A stretch of DNA of 64,000 nucleotides from assembly GCA_016124675.1 (NCBI GenBank), contig WGNG01000009.1:338244-402243 (forward strand), given 5' to 3'. Every line of letters begins with the position of its first letter. Position 1 is the stretch's first letter. The position numbers were made by a program, and so were the translations under genes. This DNA is from Alphaproteobacteria bacterium (GTDB lineage Bacteria > Pseudomonadota > Alphaproteobacteria > Caulobacterales > Maricaulaceae). The notes under the pieces are model-generated. The model searched no databases. It saw nothing but the letters and a program-made list of their open reading frames with translations, and was not told where the DNA came from. Shown in pieces: positions 8,901-17,019 of the stretch.

Positions 8901-9188
8901 CTAAGGAGCAGAAGCCAAGTAAGAAAGGTATGAGATGACCATGGCCGCTATCGCTATCGGAACCGCAATAATCGCCGCTATTGCGGCGGCCCATGCAGCA
9001 TTCTTCGCACTTCGAGCGATGCGCAAGCTTTCATAGTTGGAAGACTTTTTGGCTTCCAACTCGGCATGTTGTAGCCAAGCCTCGGCTTGAGCAAGCCTGT
9101 TTCCGGCGTAGACGCCAGCCGAAACCTTCTTGCGAGTTGCCTCTTCACCATCGCGCTGAAAGTCGGGCCAGTAGTCATTTTGCGTCAT
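8901..9188 (-). CDS. Small membrane-anchored hypothetical protein
   Basis: A 95-residue protein with a soluble N-terminal helix (AGNRLAQAEAWLQHAELEAK) followed by one long C-terminal hydrophobic segment (about residues 64-90, AAWAAAIAAIIAVPIAIAAM). Tail-anchored helical proteins of this look are frequent hypothetical proteins in alphaproteobacteria. The function is unknown. The ATG at 9188 (MTQNDYW) is preferred over one twelve bases upstream. It lies just upstream of the HEPN-like gene in the same direction and may be co-transcribed with it. Confidence 0.65.
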   Translation of the reverse strand: MTQNDYWPDFQRDGEEATRKKVSAGVYAGNRLAQAEAWLQHAELEAKKSSNYESLRIARSAKNAAWAAAIAAIIAVPIAIAAMVISYLSYLASAP

Positions 9189-9343
9189 CGATTCCCCCAT
9201 CGGACGAAGTGTACACCCCTAATCTCAGGCGAGCCAGAGGCTATTATTCCGACGATAGGTAAGGCGCTTGCCCTCTGCATCGCGCAGGATGGCACCTCAG
9301 CGCAGTACGGCCACAGGCTATGATCCTAAGCCGCCGCGGCGAG

Positions 9344-9375
9344 CCATATTCGCCTTCCCCGAATCTGAAAACTTT
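9344..9375. repeat. Right copy of the 32 bp direct repeat flanking the mini-island
   Basis: Matches 8100-8131 at 30 of 32 bases. It ends 14 bases before the start codon of the secreted nuclease gene, so it probably contains part of that gene's native leader, and the copy at 8100 would then be the duplicate. Confidence 0.85.
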
Positions 9376-9389
9376 CCTACATTCGGCTC

Positions 9390-9872
9390 ATGAGAGCAGT
9401 CTTTTCCCTATTCGCGTGCGCCATGGGGTTGATGCAACCGGCGATGGCGCAGGACATTCCCGGCCCCGTGCCGGCGGAGATTCTGCATATTGTGGACGGG
9501 GATACGGTGGGCGTGCGCGCCCATACCTGGCCGGGTCAGTATGTGGAGATCCGGGTGCGCCTGCGCGGGGCCGATGCGCCGGAGGTGCGCCGCGTCGCCT
9601 GTGAGGCCGAGCGCATCAAGGGCCATGAGGCGACAGAATTTACCCGAAACTGGCTGAGCGCACCGGGTGGGGAGGGCTTTGCGCCGGTCATGCTGACCGA
9701 GATCGGCCCGGACAGTTTCTGGGGCCGCGTGGTGGCGCGCATGGTGCGCGAGGCGGACGGCGCCGATCTGTCCGATGACCTCATCTCCGCCGGGCTGGCC
9801 GTGCCTTATCGTCAGCCAGGACCGTGGTGCGATACAGGGACGGCGGCGGCGGCCGGACCGTCCTTGCGCTGA
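9390..9872 (+). CDS. Secreted thermonuclease (SNase-like) family protein
   Basis: A 160-residue protein with a cleavable signal peptide (residues 1-21, ending PAMAQ) and one staphylococcal-nuclease-type domain. Core family features are ILHIVDGDTVGVR, the catalytic-region RVRLRGADAPEVR, and the downstream WGRVVARM strand with a C-terminal LISAGLAVPYR. It probably degrades extracellular or periplasmic nucleic acid, although many members lack proven activity. Its 3' end overlaps the convergent DUF2061 gene by 61 bases. Confidence 0.85.
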   Translation: MRAVFSLFACAMGLMQPAMAQDIPGPVPAEILHIVDGDTVGVRAHTWPGQYVEIRVRLRGADAPEVRRVACEAERIKGHEATEFTRNWLSAPGGEGFAPVMLTEIGPDSFWGRVVARMVREADGADLSDDLISAGLAVPYRQPGPWCDTGTAAAAGPSLR

Positions 9873-10123
9873 GCCGCCGCGTTCTGACGCCCCGCACGGC
9901 CCCAGGCGCGCTCGTGCAGCACATAGGCCACGGTCTGCACCACCGGCTCGATCAGCCCCACCGCCAGCGCCGCGCGCCAGTCGCGGGTCAGCGCAAACAC
10001 CACCGCCATCGCCACGACCATGTGGGTCAGGCCATAGGTCAGTGTTTTCAACAGGCCCCGCGGCACGCCCGGCAGGCGGGCGGGCGCAGGCGTGTGAAAC
10101 AGGGCGCGGGCCAGGGCGGTCAT
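9812..10123 (-). CDS. DUF2061 small membrane protein
   Basis: A 103-residue protein carrying the DUF2061 core: KTLTYGLTHMVVAMAVVFALTRDWRAALAVGLIEPVVQTVAYVLHERAW in two membrane helices with the conserved His and Glu residues. The function is unknown. The ATG at 10123 (MTALARAL) is taken as the start because the sequence upstream is low in coding character. The last 20 or so residues, antisense to the nuclease gene, are variable and poorly supported. Confidence 0.8.
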   Translation of the reverse strand: MTALARALFHTPAPARLPGVPRGLLKTLTYGLTHMVVAMAVVFALTRDWRAALAVGLIEPVVQTVAYVLHERAWGRAGRQNAAAQRKDGPAAAAVPVSHHGPG

Positions 10124-10261
10124 GGCGATCCTCTCAAACCGGTGAGACTTGAGAATGGATCGCAAATGTGGCCATAGCAAGCGCCCGGGCGTTATCGGCC
10201 CCATAAATAATTCAGTTCAGCGCTATAGGCTTGCTCTATTTGAGGGCCACCCGGCCCGCGC

Positions 10262-10978
10262 CTAGCCCTTCAGCGCCTCGCTCTGGGCGGCGCACAGCGC
10301 GGTCACGCCCCGGCGCGCCATTGCGAACAGGGCGTCGAACTCGGCCTGGCTCATGGGCCGGTCCTCGGCCGTGGCCTGCACCTCCACCACGCCGCCCGTC
10401 GAGGTGAGCACGAAATTGGCGTCGGTCTCGGCGATGCGGTCTTCCTCGTATTCAAGGTCGAGGCGCGGCTCGCCCGCAATGATGCCCGCTGACACTGCGG
10501 CGAGCTGGGCGTGGACCGGATCGGTCTTGATCACGCCTTCCTCCTTGAGCCAGAGGCAGGCCGCTTTCAGCGCCAGCCAGGCGCCCGTGACCGAGGCCGT
10601 GCGCGTGCCGCCATCGGCCTGCAGCACATCGCAGTCGATGAGAATCTGGCGCTCGCCCAGCGCCTTGAGGTCAATGCAGGCGCGCAAGGACCGGCCGATC
10701 AGGCGCTGGATTTCCTGGGTGCGGCCGGACGGCTTGCCGGAACTCACCTCGCGGCGGGTGCGCTGATGGGTGGCGCGCGGCAGCATGGCGTATTCCGCCG
10801 TCACCCAGCCGCGCCCCTGGCCGCGCAGCCAGGGCGGGGTCGCCTCGTCCACGCTGGCGGTGCACAAGACATGGGTATCGCCCATTTTGACGAGGCAGGA
10901 GCCTTCGGCATAGGGGCTGAAGCCCATCTCGAAGCGGATCGGACGCAGGGCGTCGGGCTGGCGGCCGTCAGGGCGCAT
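10262..10978 (-). CDS. rph: Ribonuclease PH
   Basis: A 238-residue phosphorolytic 3'-5' exoribonuclease that trims tRNA 3' ends. Signatures are [59 protein letters not shown] and [20 protein letters not shown], all in the usual order. The start is the ATG at 10978 (MRPDGRQPD), which has GGAG six bases upstream. In many alphaproteobacteria rph is divergent from hrcA-grpE, but here that pair lies 35 kb away. Confidence 0.97.
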   Translation of the reverse strand: MRPDGRQPDALRPIRFEMGFSPYAEGSCLVKMGDTHVLCTASVDEATPPWLRGQGRGWVTAEYAMLPRATHQRTRREVSSGKPSGRTQEIQRLIGRSLRACIDLKALGERQILIDCDVLQADGGTRTASVTGAWLALKAACLWLKEEGVIKTDPVHAQLAAVSAGIIAGEPRLDLEYEEDRIAETDANFVLTSTGGVVEVQATAEDRPMSQAEFDALFAMARRGVTALCAAQSEALKG

Positions 10979-11026
10979 GAGAGTCTCCATCAATGCTTGA
11001 AGGCGGTGTTAGCCGGGTCGTGGCGC

Positions 11027-11064
11027 AAATAAAAGCGGCGCCGGGCAGGACCGCCCGGCGCCGC
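11027..11064 (-). terminator. Rho-independent terminator of the TonB-dependent receptor gene
   Basis: A perfect 12 bp stem (GCGGCGCCGGGC at 11035-11046 with its complement at 11053-11064, six-base loop) is followed on the minus strand by TTTTATTT. It lies 29 bases past the receptor stop and separates that gene from rph. Confidence 0.9.
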
Positions 11065-11092
11065 GGAGGCAAGGTCTCAAGCCTGACGCCGC

Positions 11093-13741
11093 CTAGAAGC
11101 GGGCGCGCAGGGTCACCCCGTAGGTGCGGGGCTGGTTGGCGTAGGCCGAGAACGAACCCGGCTGCAGCGTCGTCGGGAAGCCCGCCGTGTAGTATTCGTC
11201 ATTGTTCAGATTGCGGCCCCACAGCAGCGCCTCGAGACCGTTATTGAGGTTGACCCCAAGGCCGGCGTTGAAGGTGCCCACTTCACGGGTGAGCGACGTC
11301 GGCAGGCTGTTGCCAAGGTTGGTTTCCGACTCATACTGGTAATCGGCCCGGACGAAGGCCTCGCCGAAGCCGACCTCGCGGGCGTACTGGACGCCGAACG
11401 AGCCGGCAAACTCAGCCACGCCCGCGACCGTGACCCCGGACAGATCGCCGCGTCCGTCAGGCACGCCGTCGGCCAGGTCTTCCGGGCTGCCGCTGACCAC
11501 CGGGGCGCCCGGGAAGTCATTGAACTCGGCGTCCATCCAGATGCCCGACACGGTGAGGGTCAGACCCGGGATCGCCGGCGGGCTGATGGCGGCGTCAAAC
11601 TCCACGCCGCGCGCGCTCTGTTCGCCCGCATTGGTCACCGCAAAGCCGGCGCCCAGGAAGATCGAGGACTGGAAGTCCGTGATCGTCTGGTCGAACAGCG
11701 CCACGTTCAGGAAGCCCCAGTCAAACTGGCTCTTGATCCCGATCTCGAACGTCTCGGTGATTTCCGGACGCGCGAAGCGCTGGTTGCCGGCCACGCCGAG
11801 GGCCTCGGCAGTGTTGACGATGGTCGGCAGGCCGAGCGCGTTGTCGGCAGCCAGCTGGCCCGCCGCACGCAGGGCGGCGACGTCAGCCGAGGCCGGACGG
11901 GTGTCCGGGGTCAGGTTCCAGGACGAGGCCTTGAACCCGCGGGCGAACGACGCATAGACATTGACATTGTCCCGCAGATCATAGGCCAGCCGCAGCGTGT
12001 ACGGCCAGTCGGAGTCCTCGGTGCGGCCATCCTCGACCGAGTTCGGGAACGGCGTCATCGCGCCGAGCGGCTGCAGGCCCTGCTGGAACAGGGTGAGCAG
12101 CGGGTTGGACAGAGGCGCGCCGCTGCTGGGGAAGGTGGTGGACGCAGCCTGGATCGCCGCGAACGCGGCCGGGTTGGCGGCAGCAAACGCCGCGACCTGA
12201 GCAGGATCGTTGGGATTGGCCACGCCGGCGCCCTGCAGCAGCAAGCCGAAGCCGACCTGAACCAGGTTCAGGTCAGAGAACGGGTTGTTGCGCGTGACAT
12301 CCGTGAAGTCGACCTCTTTCTCGCTGCGGAAATAGGCCAGGCCCGCCGTCAGGGTCAGGCGCTCGGTGAGGTCGAAATCAACCTGGCCGAACAGCTGCAT
12401 CTGGCGGTCAGATTGCTCGGCCGTAAAGCGCGTGCCGCGGCCCGCGCCATAGAAGGTGCCGGCAGGGAAACCGGTGGCCGCCTCGAGCACAGTGATCGTG
12501 CTGGTCGCCGGGTTGGGAATGAACACGCCGGGAGCCACCTGGACGACGCCGGTCGCCGTGAGCAGGTTCACATAGGGACGCGCACCGGCGCCATAGATCC
12601 GCGAATCCGTCACCGTCATGTCTTCGTCGGAGAAGAAGGCGCCCAGCAGGTAGAAGGCGCGGTTGTTCCAGTCGCCGGTCAGGCGGAATTCCTGGGTGAA
12701 GGTTTGCACGTCCAGACCGCGGGTGTTTTCACCGAGCAGGGCCAGCGTGGTGAAATCGCCTTCGAAGTTGACGAAATCGTCATACTGGCGCAGGGCCGTG
12801 ATCGAGCTCACCGTGACATTGTCGTTCAGGCTCCAGTCTGCCTGGAGCGAGATGCCCGAGTTCTCGATCTGGTTCTCGTTCGCGAAATCCGTCGCGATCT
12901 GATAGTTGAAGCCGGCGCCGGCCGACGTACGGCCGCCCAGCACATCGCGGATCAGCGGCGCGGTGAGGCCGTCGATCACGCGGTCGGTGCCGCAGCATTT
13001 CTCGTCAATCTCGTCGTGATCGGCGATCAGGCGCAGGGAGAGATTGTCGGTTGGGTTGAACAGCAATTGTCCGCGCACCGCCCAGCGGTCGCGATCATTG
13101 AAGTCGCCGCCATTGCCGAGATTCTCGTAATAGCCGTCACGCGTGTTGCGGCTGCCCGACAGCGAGAAGGCGAGGCTGTCCGACAAGGGACCGGTGACCG
13201 AGCCGCGCACGATGCGCTGGTTGAGATTGCCCACCGTCGCCTCGACGACGCCGCCAAACTCAAACTGGGGCTCCTGGGTGATGATGCTCACCACGCCGGC
13301 CGTGGCGTTCTTGCCGAACAGGGTGGATTGCGGGCCGCGCAGCACCTCGACCCGCTCAATGCCGATGAGGTCGGACAGGGCCGAACCAGCGCGCGGGCGG
13401 AACACGCCATCGATATAGACCGCGACGGACGGCTCGATGCCGGGATTGTTCGCGCCATTGCCCTGGCCGCGAATGATGAAGGTCGCATTGGAGCTGCGCT
13501 CCAGCTGGCTGACGCGCAGGGACGGGATCACCGACTGAAGGTCGAGCGCATCGACGATCTGGGCGTTCTCGAGCGTTTCAGCCTGGACCACGGACACCGC
13601 AATCGGCACTTCCTGCAAGGTCTGCTCGCGCTTCTGGGCGGTGACCGTGATCACGTCTTCCTGCGCCTGGGCGGCGGTGGTGACAAGGCCAGCGGCCAGT
13701 GCGGTCGCGCCGAGCACGGCCGCTTTGGTGAATCGTTTCAT
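11093..13741 (-). CDS. TonB-dependent outer-membrane receptor
   Basis: An 882-residue outer-membrane active transporter. The N-terminus has a signal peptide (cleavage after TAAQA, residue 26), and the TonB box-like DVITVTAQKREQ follows immediately. The plug domain is recognisable from VPIAVSVVQAETLEN, FIIRGQGNG, YIDGVFRPR and RVEVLRGPQSTLFGKNATAG. The barrel ends in an aromatic residue (VTLRARF), the usual BAM-recognition end. The sequence is typical of the large CirA/FecA-like receptor sets of marine Caulobacterales relatives. The substrate is unknown; adjacent sugar dehydrogenase and hydrolase genes make an organic nutrient more likely than iron, but that is inference. Confidence 0.95.
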   Translation of the reverse strand: MKRFTKAAVLGATALAAGLVTTAAQAQEDVITVTAQKREQTLQEVPIAVSVVQAETLENAQIVDALDLQSVIPSLRVSQLERSSNATFIIRGQGNGANNPGIEPSVAVYIDGVFRPRAGSALSDLIGIERVEVLRGPQSTLFGKNATAGVVSIITQEPQFEFGGVVEATVGNLNQRIVRGSVTGPLSDSLAFSLSGSRNTRDGYYENLGNGGDFNDRDRWAVRGQLLFNPTDNLSLRLIADHDEIDEKCCGTDRVIDGLTAPLIRDVLGGRTSAGAGFNYQIATDFANENQIENSGISLQADWSLNDNVTVSSITALRQYDDFVNFEGDFTTLALLGENTRGLDVQTFTQEFRLTGDWNNRAFYLLGAFFSDEDMTVTDSRIYGAGARPYVNLLTATGVVQVAPGVFIPNPATSTITVLEAATGFPAGTFYGAGRGTRFTAEQSDRQMQLFGQVDFDLTERLTLTAGLAYFRSEKEVDFTDVTRNNPFSDLNLVQVGFGLLLQGAGVANPNDPAQVAAFAAANPAAFAAIQAASTTFPSSGAPLSNPLLTLFQQGLQPLGAMTPFPNSVEDGRTEDSDWPYTLRLAYDLRDNVNVYASFARGFKASSWNLTPDTRPASADVAALRAAGQLAADNALGLPTIVNTAEALGVAGNQRFARPEITETFEIGIKSQFDWGFLNVALFDQTITDFQSSIFLGAGFAVTNAGEQSARGVEFDAAISPPAIPGLTLTVSGIWMDAEFNDFPGAPVVSGSPEDLADGVPDGRGDLSGVTVAGVAEFAGSFGVQYAREVGFGEAFVRADYQYESETNLGNSLPTSLTREVGTFNAGLGVNLNNGLEALLWGRNLNNDEYYTAGFPTTLQPGSFSAYANQPRTYGVTLRARF

Positions 13742-13950
13742 TCGGGTTCCTCCCCCTGATGATGGCGCCGGGGCAACCTTGATCTGGCTGTTCTCCCGTA
13801 CGGATGAAACCGTAAGCGCGCTTTACACAGTTGTCATGCGCCGATCTCGGGCGCCCGCCCTGCCGCGTGCGCGGCCTGCCGCCAGCGTGGCGCCAAGGCC
13901 ACAGAACGCCCCCGCGAGCCCCGAATTTGTTAACCATGTGGTGATGATTG

Positions 13951-14388
13951 TCACCGGCGCGCCGACACCGCCGCGTAAATGAGTCCGGACAAACCGCCGA
14001 TCCCCGCCTGAGCCGTCTGCCCCGCAAGACTGCGCGCACCCGCGATGGGCTGGATGCCGAAGAAGACCGGCTCCATCGCCGCCAGCATCACCGCGATGGC
14101 GGCCAGGCCGGCGGCTGCATACACCAGAAGACGCGGCAGCGGCGAGAAACGGACCACCAGCCCGCCGGCGGGAAAGGCGATCACGAAGGCGATGGCGATC
14201 AAGGCGCCATAGATGGGCGCCAGCCCCGCCCAGTCGGCCAGGATCATGCCCAGCGCGTCGCCCGCTGTAATCGGAGCACCCACATCGGCCAGCGCCGCCA
14301 GGACGAACCCGGTCTGGGCCGCCGTTCCGGCCAGAGCCATGAACACAACGGCGGCGAGCCAGGCGGCGGCGATGCGGATAATGGCCAT
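13951..14388 (-). CDS. Hypothetical four-helix membrane protein
   Basis: A 145-residue protein with about four transmembrane segments (near residues 5-25, 55-75, 82-105 and 120-142). No conserved domain is recognised. It is divergent from the PQQ sugar dehydrogenase gene, with 143 bases between them that could hold a shared promoter region. The 209 bases between it and the receptor start (13742-13950) show no gene. Confidence 0.7.
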   Translation of the reverse strand: MAIIRIAAAWLAAVVFMALAGTAAQTGFVLAALADVGAPITAGDALGMILADWAGLAPIYGALIAIAFVIAFPAGGLVVRFSPLPRLLVYAAAGLAAIAVMLAAMEPVFFGIQPIAGARSLAGQTAQAGIGGLSGLIYAAVSARR

Positions 14389-14531
14389 GACACGTCTCTC
14401 CCCGGTAATGCCGCGAACGCCAGGTGCGCACGCGGTGGCGCCGGTCTATGTTGGACCAGATACCGGCGAAACGGAATGCGCTGGCGCGCCGACTGCGCGT
14501 TCGCCGCAGACCTTATGTGTGGAGATCCGCG

Positions 14532-15653
14532 ATGACCCGTCTGTCCTGTCTCCTGGTGGCCGGCGCCCTGGGCCTGCTGTCCGGTGCGTGTGCGCAGCCT
14601 GAAACGCCGGCCCCGGCCCCTGACGCGGATCGAGACAGCTATGCGGTGGACGTCGTGGCCAGCGGGCTGAATGTCCCCTGGGGTCTCGCTTTCCTGCCGG
14701 ATGGCCGGTTCCTCGTCAGCGAGCGCAATGGCGCGGTGCGGATCGTCGCCGCGGACGGACACGTGGCGGCTGAGCCGGTCGCCGGCGGCCCCGATGATGT
14801 CTTCGCCGGCGGTCAGGGCGGGCTTCTGGACATCGCGCTGGCCCCCGATTTCGCCGACAGCGCGCTTGTCTATCTCAGCTATTCGGCGGGCACGTCCGGG
14901 GCCAATCACACCGCGGTCTACCGCGCCCGCTTCGACGGCGAGGCTTTCGTGGACGGCGAAACGATCTTCCGCTCGGTTCCCGACCGGTCCACCGAGCACC
15001 ATTATGGCGGGCGCCTGGCGTTTCTGCCCGACGCCAGCCTGATCCTGACCCTGGGCGACGGTTTCGCCTATCGTGAGCGCGCCCAGTCGCGCGACGATCA
15101 TCTGGGCGTGATCGTGCGGCTGGCGCCGGACGGATCCGCGCCGCAGGACAATCCCTTCTTTGCCGAGGGCGGGCCGGCGGCGTTCGTCTACAGCTATGGC
15201 CACCGCAATGTTCAGGGCGTCGCCTTCGACCCTGCGGCCGGACGCCTCTGGTCCCATGAGCACGGACCGCAGGGCGGCGACGAGCTCAACCTCATCGAAC
15301 CCGGCGTCAATTATGGCTGGCCCATTGTCAGCCACGGCCTTGACTATACCGGCGCGCGGATCAGCCCCTTCGAGACCCTGCCCGAGTTTCCCGAACCCGC
15401 CCATGTCTGGACCCCGTCCATCGCGCCATCGGGCCTGGCCATCCATGATGGCGATCTCTATGTCACGGCGCTGGCCGGTCAGGCCCTGCACCGGCTGGAG
15501 CTGGACGCAGACGGCGCGGTCGCAAGCGAAACCCGGCTGCTGGCCGGACGCGGCGAGCGCTATCGCCACGTGCTGAGCGGTCCGGACGGGGCGCTCTGGC
15601 TGCTGACGGACGCCGAGGACGGCGCTATCCTCAGGGTGCGCATGCGCGACTAG
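14532..15653 (+). CDS. PQQ-dependent sugar dehydrogenase (aldose dehydrogenase, YliI/Asd-type)
   Basis: A 373-residue six-bladed beta-propeller enzyme that oxidises aldose sugars in the periplasm. Family motifs are LNVPWGLAFLPDGRFLVSER, GGLLDIALAPDF, HHYGGRLAFLPDASLILTLGDG (catalytic His region), YSYGHRNVQGVAFDP, SHEHGPQGGDELNLIEPG and NYGWP. The N-terminus is a signal sequence that may be lipoprotein-like (LLSGAC), though the lipobox is weak. The ATG at 14532 fits this signal; the frame is open further upstream without one. Confidence 0.93.
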   Translation: MTRLSCLLVAGALGLLSGACAQPETPAPAPDADRDSYAVDVVASGLNVPWGLAFLPDGRFLVSERNGAVRIVAADGHVAAEPVAGGPDDVFAGGQGGLLDIALAPDFADSALVYLSYSAGTSGANHTAVYRARFDGEAFVDGETIFRSVPDRSTEHHYGGRLAFLPDASLILTLGDGFAYRERAQSRDDHLGVIVRLAPDGSAPQDNPFFAEGGPAAFVYSYGHRNVQGVAFDPAAGRLWSHEHGPQGGDELNLIEPGVNYGWPIVSHGLDYTGARISPFETLPEFPEPAHVWTPSIAPSGLAIHDGDLYVTALAGQALHRLELDADGAVASETRLLAGRGERYRHVLSGPDGALWLLTDAEDGAILRVRMRD

Positions 15654-15750
15654 CCTGCGCCCGACTGACTGGCGTTTCATTCGTGAAAGGTGTTCACTTG
15701 AGCGCGCGGCGACTCGCCATCACAAGGCGGGCGGGCGGGGGAGGAAACGC

Positions 15751-17019
15751 ATGCTCAAACGGATCGTGATCGCCGCACTGGCGCTCATTCTGGCCGCGAT
15801 CATCGCCGGCGCCGGCTGGTATTTCCGGCCCTGGTCGCCCTATTCGCCCGCCAGCATTCGCGCCATGGATGATCCGGACGCCTATCCCCAGACCTTCCAG
15901 CGGATGGATTCCATCCTGCCCGCGCGCCCCATCGCGGCGACGGCGCCGGCGCCTCTGCCGCGCGCGGTTGCGCCGCTGGCGCTGTCCTACGGGTGGATGG
16001 GCGAGGAGAAGACCCTCGAAACCTATTTGGAGGAGGCGGACGTCATCGGCCTGACCGTGCTGCGCGACGGGGTGGTCACGGCGCAGGCATTCCGTCTCGG
16101 CGCCGGTCCGGAGACGCGCTTCACCTCATGGTCTGTGGCAAAGACCATTATCGCCGTGCTCATCGCCAAGGCGATGGAGGACGGGCTGATCGACAGCCTC
16201 GATGATCCTGCGGGTCAGTACGCCCCGCAATTTGCCGGAACCGATTATGGCGCGGTGAGCCTGCGCCATCTGCTGATGATGTCGGCAGGAGTGGATTTCA
16301 ACGAGGAATACTCGCCCGAGCGGCGCTCCGATGTCCGCCCGCTCTTTTTCAACGCCTTCATCCTGGGCCGGGACGTGGACGCCATGGTGGGCGAGATCAC
16401 CAGCAATCGCGCGCCGGGCGAGGATACTCACTATGTCAGTCCCAATTCCCACGTGCTCTCGGCGGTGGTGCGCGCGGTCTATGACGCGCCGCTGGCTGAG
16501 ATCGTCGCGCGCGAGCTCTGGGGGCCGCTGGGCATGACCGCAGAGGCCAGCTGGCTGCAGAATGTGGCCGGGGATCGCGGCGTGCCCATCGGCTATTGCT
16601 GCCTGCAGGCGACCAGCGAGGATTATGCCCGCTTTGGCCAGTTCCTGTTGCAGGACGGGGTCTGGGATGGAAACCGCCTGTTGCCGGAAGGCTTTGTGGA
16701 GATGGCGAGCGCGCCCAACGCACCCTTCCAGGAGCCGGGCGCCACGCCCTATCCCGGCCGGGGCTATGGCCTGCATGTCTGGGTGCCGGAGGATTATGAC
16801 GGGGAGTTCTACGCGGCGGGCGTGTTCGGCCAGTTTATCTGGGTCGACCGCCGGCGCGGCGTTGTCATCGCCCTGAATTCCGGAGATCCGGGTTTCGCCG
16901 CTCGCTTTGCCGAATCGACCGCCGTGCTGCGGGCGATCGCGGCCCATGCCGCGCCGCTCGCTCAGGCCACCGCCACGCTCGAGCCGCCGGTCGACGGCGA
17001 AGACGGGATCGAGCCGTGA
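15751..17019 (+). CDS. Serine hydrolase of the beta-lactamase (class C/esterase) family
   Basis: A 422-residue membrane-anchored hydrolase. An N-terminal hydrophobic segment (residues 5-25) is followed by a beta-lactamase-fold domain with the active-site SxxK motif in FTSWSVAKT, and a YxxxN-type region in HYVSPNSHV. The general group includes 6-aminohexanoate-dimer hydrolases and esterases. The gene is the first of an operon with a GMC oxidoreductase (stop and start overlap, GTGA at 17016-17019) and an aldehyde dehydrogenase, so a linked ester-to-alcohol-to-acid catabolic route is plausible (inference). Confidence 0.88.
   Translation: MLKRIVIAALALILAAIIAGAGWYFRPWSPYSPASIRAMDDPDAYPQTFQRMDSILPARPIAATAPAPLPRAVAPLALSYGWMGEEKTLETYLEEADVIGLTVLRDGVVTAQAFRLGAGPETRFTSWSVAKTIIAVLIAKAMEDGLIDSLDDPAGQYAPQFAGTDYGAVSLRHLLMMSAGVDFNEEYSPERRSDVRPLFFNAFILGRDVDAMVGEITSNRAPGEDTHYVSPNSHVLSAVVRAVYDAPLAEIVARELWGPLGMTAEASWLQNVAGDRGVPIGYCCLQATSEDYARFGQFLLQDGVWDGNRLLPEGFVEMASAPNAPFQEPGATPYPGRGYGLHVWVPEDYDGEFYAAGVFGQFIWVDRRRGVVIALNSGDPGFAARFAESTAVLRAIAAHAAPLAQATATLEPPVDGEDGIEP

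Noticed and set aside
12413..13759. 448-residue plus-strand open frame opposite the TonB receptor
   Set aside because: It is exactly antisense to a receptor with full motifs, and its composition is rich in Arg, Gly, His and Glu as expected from GC-rich shadow frames.
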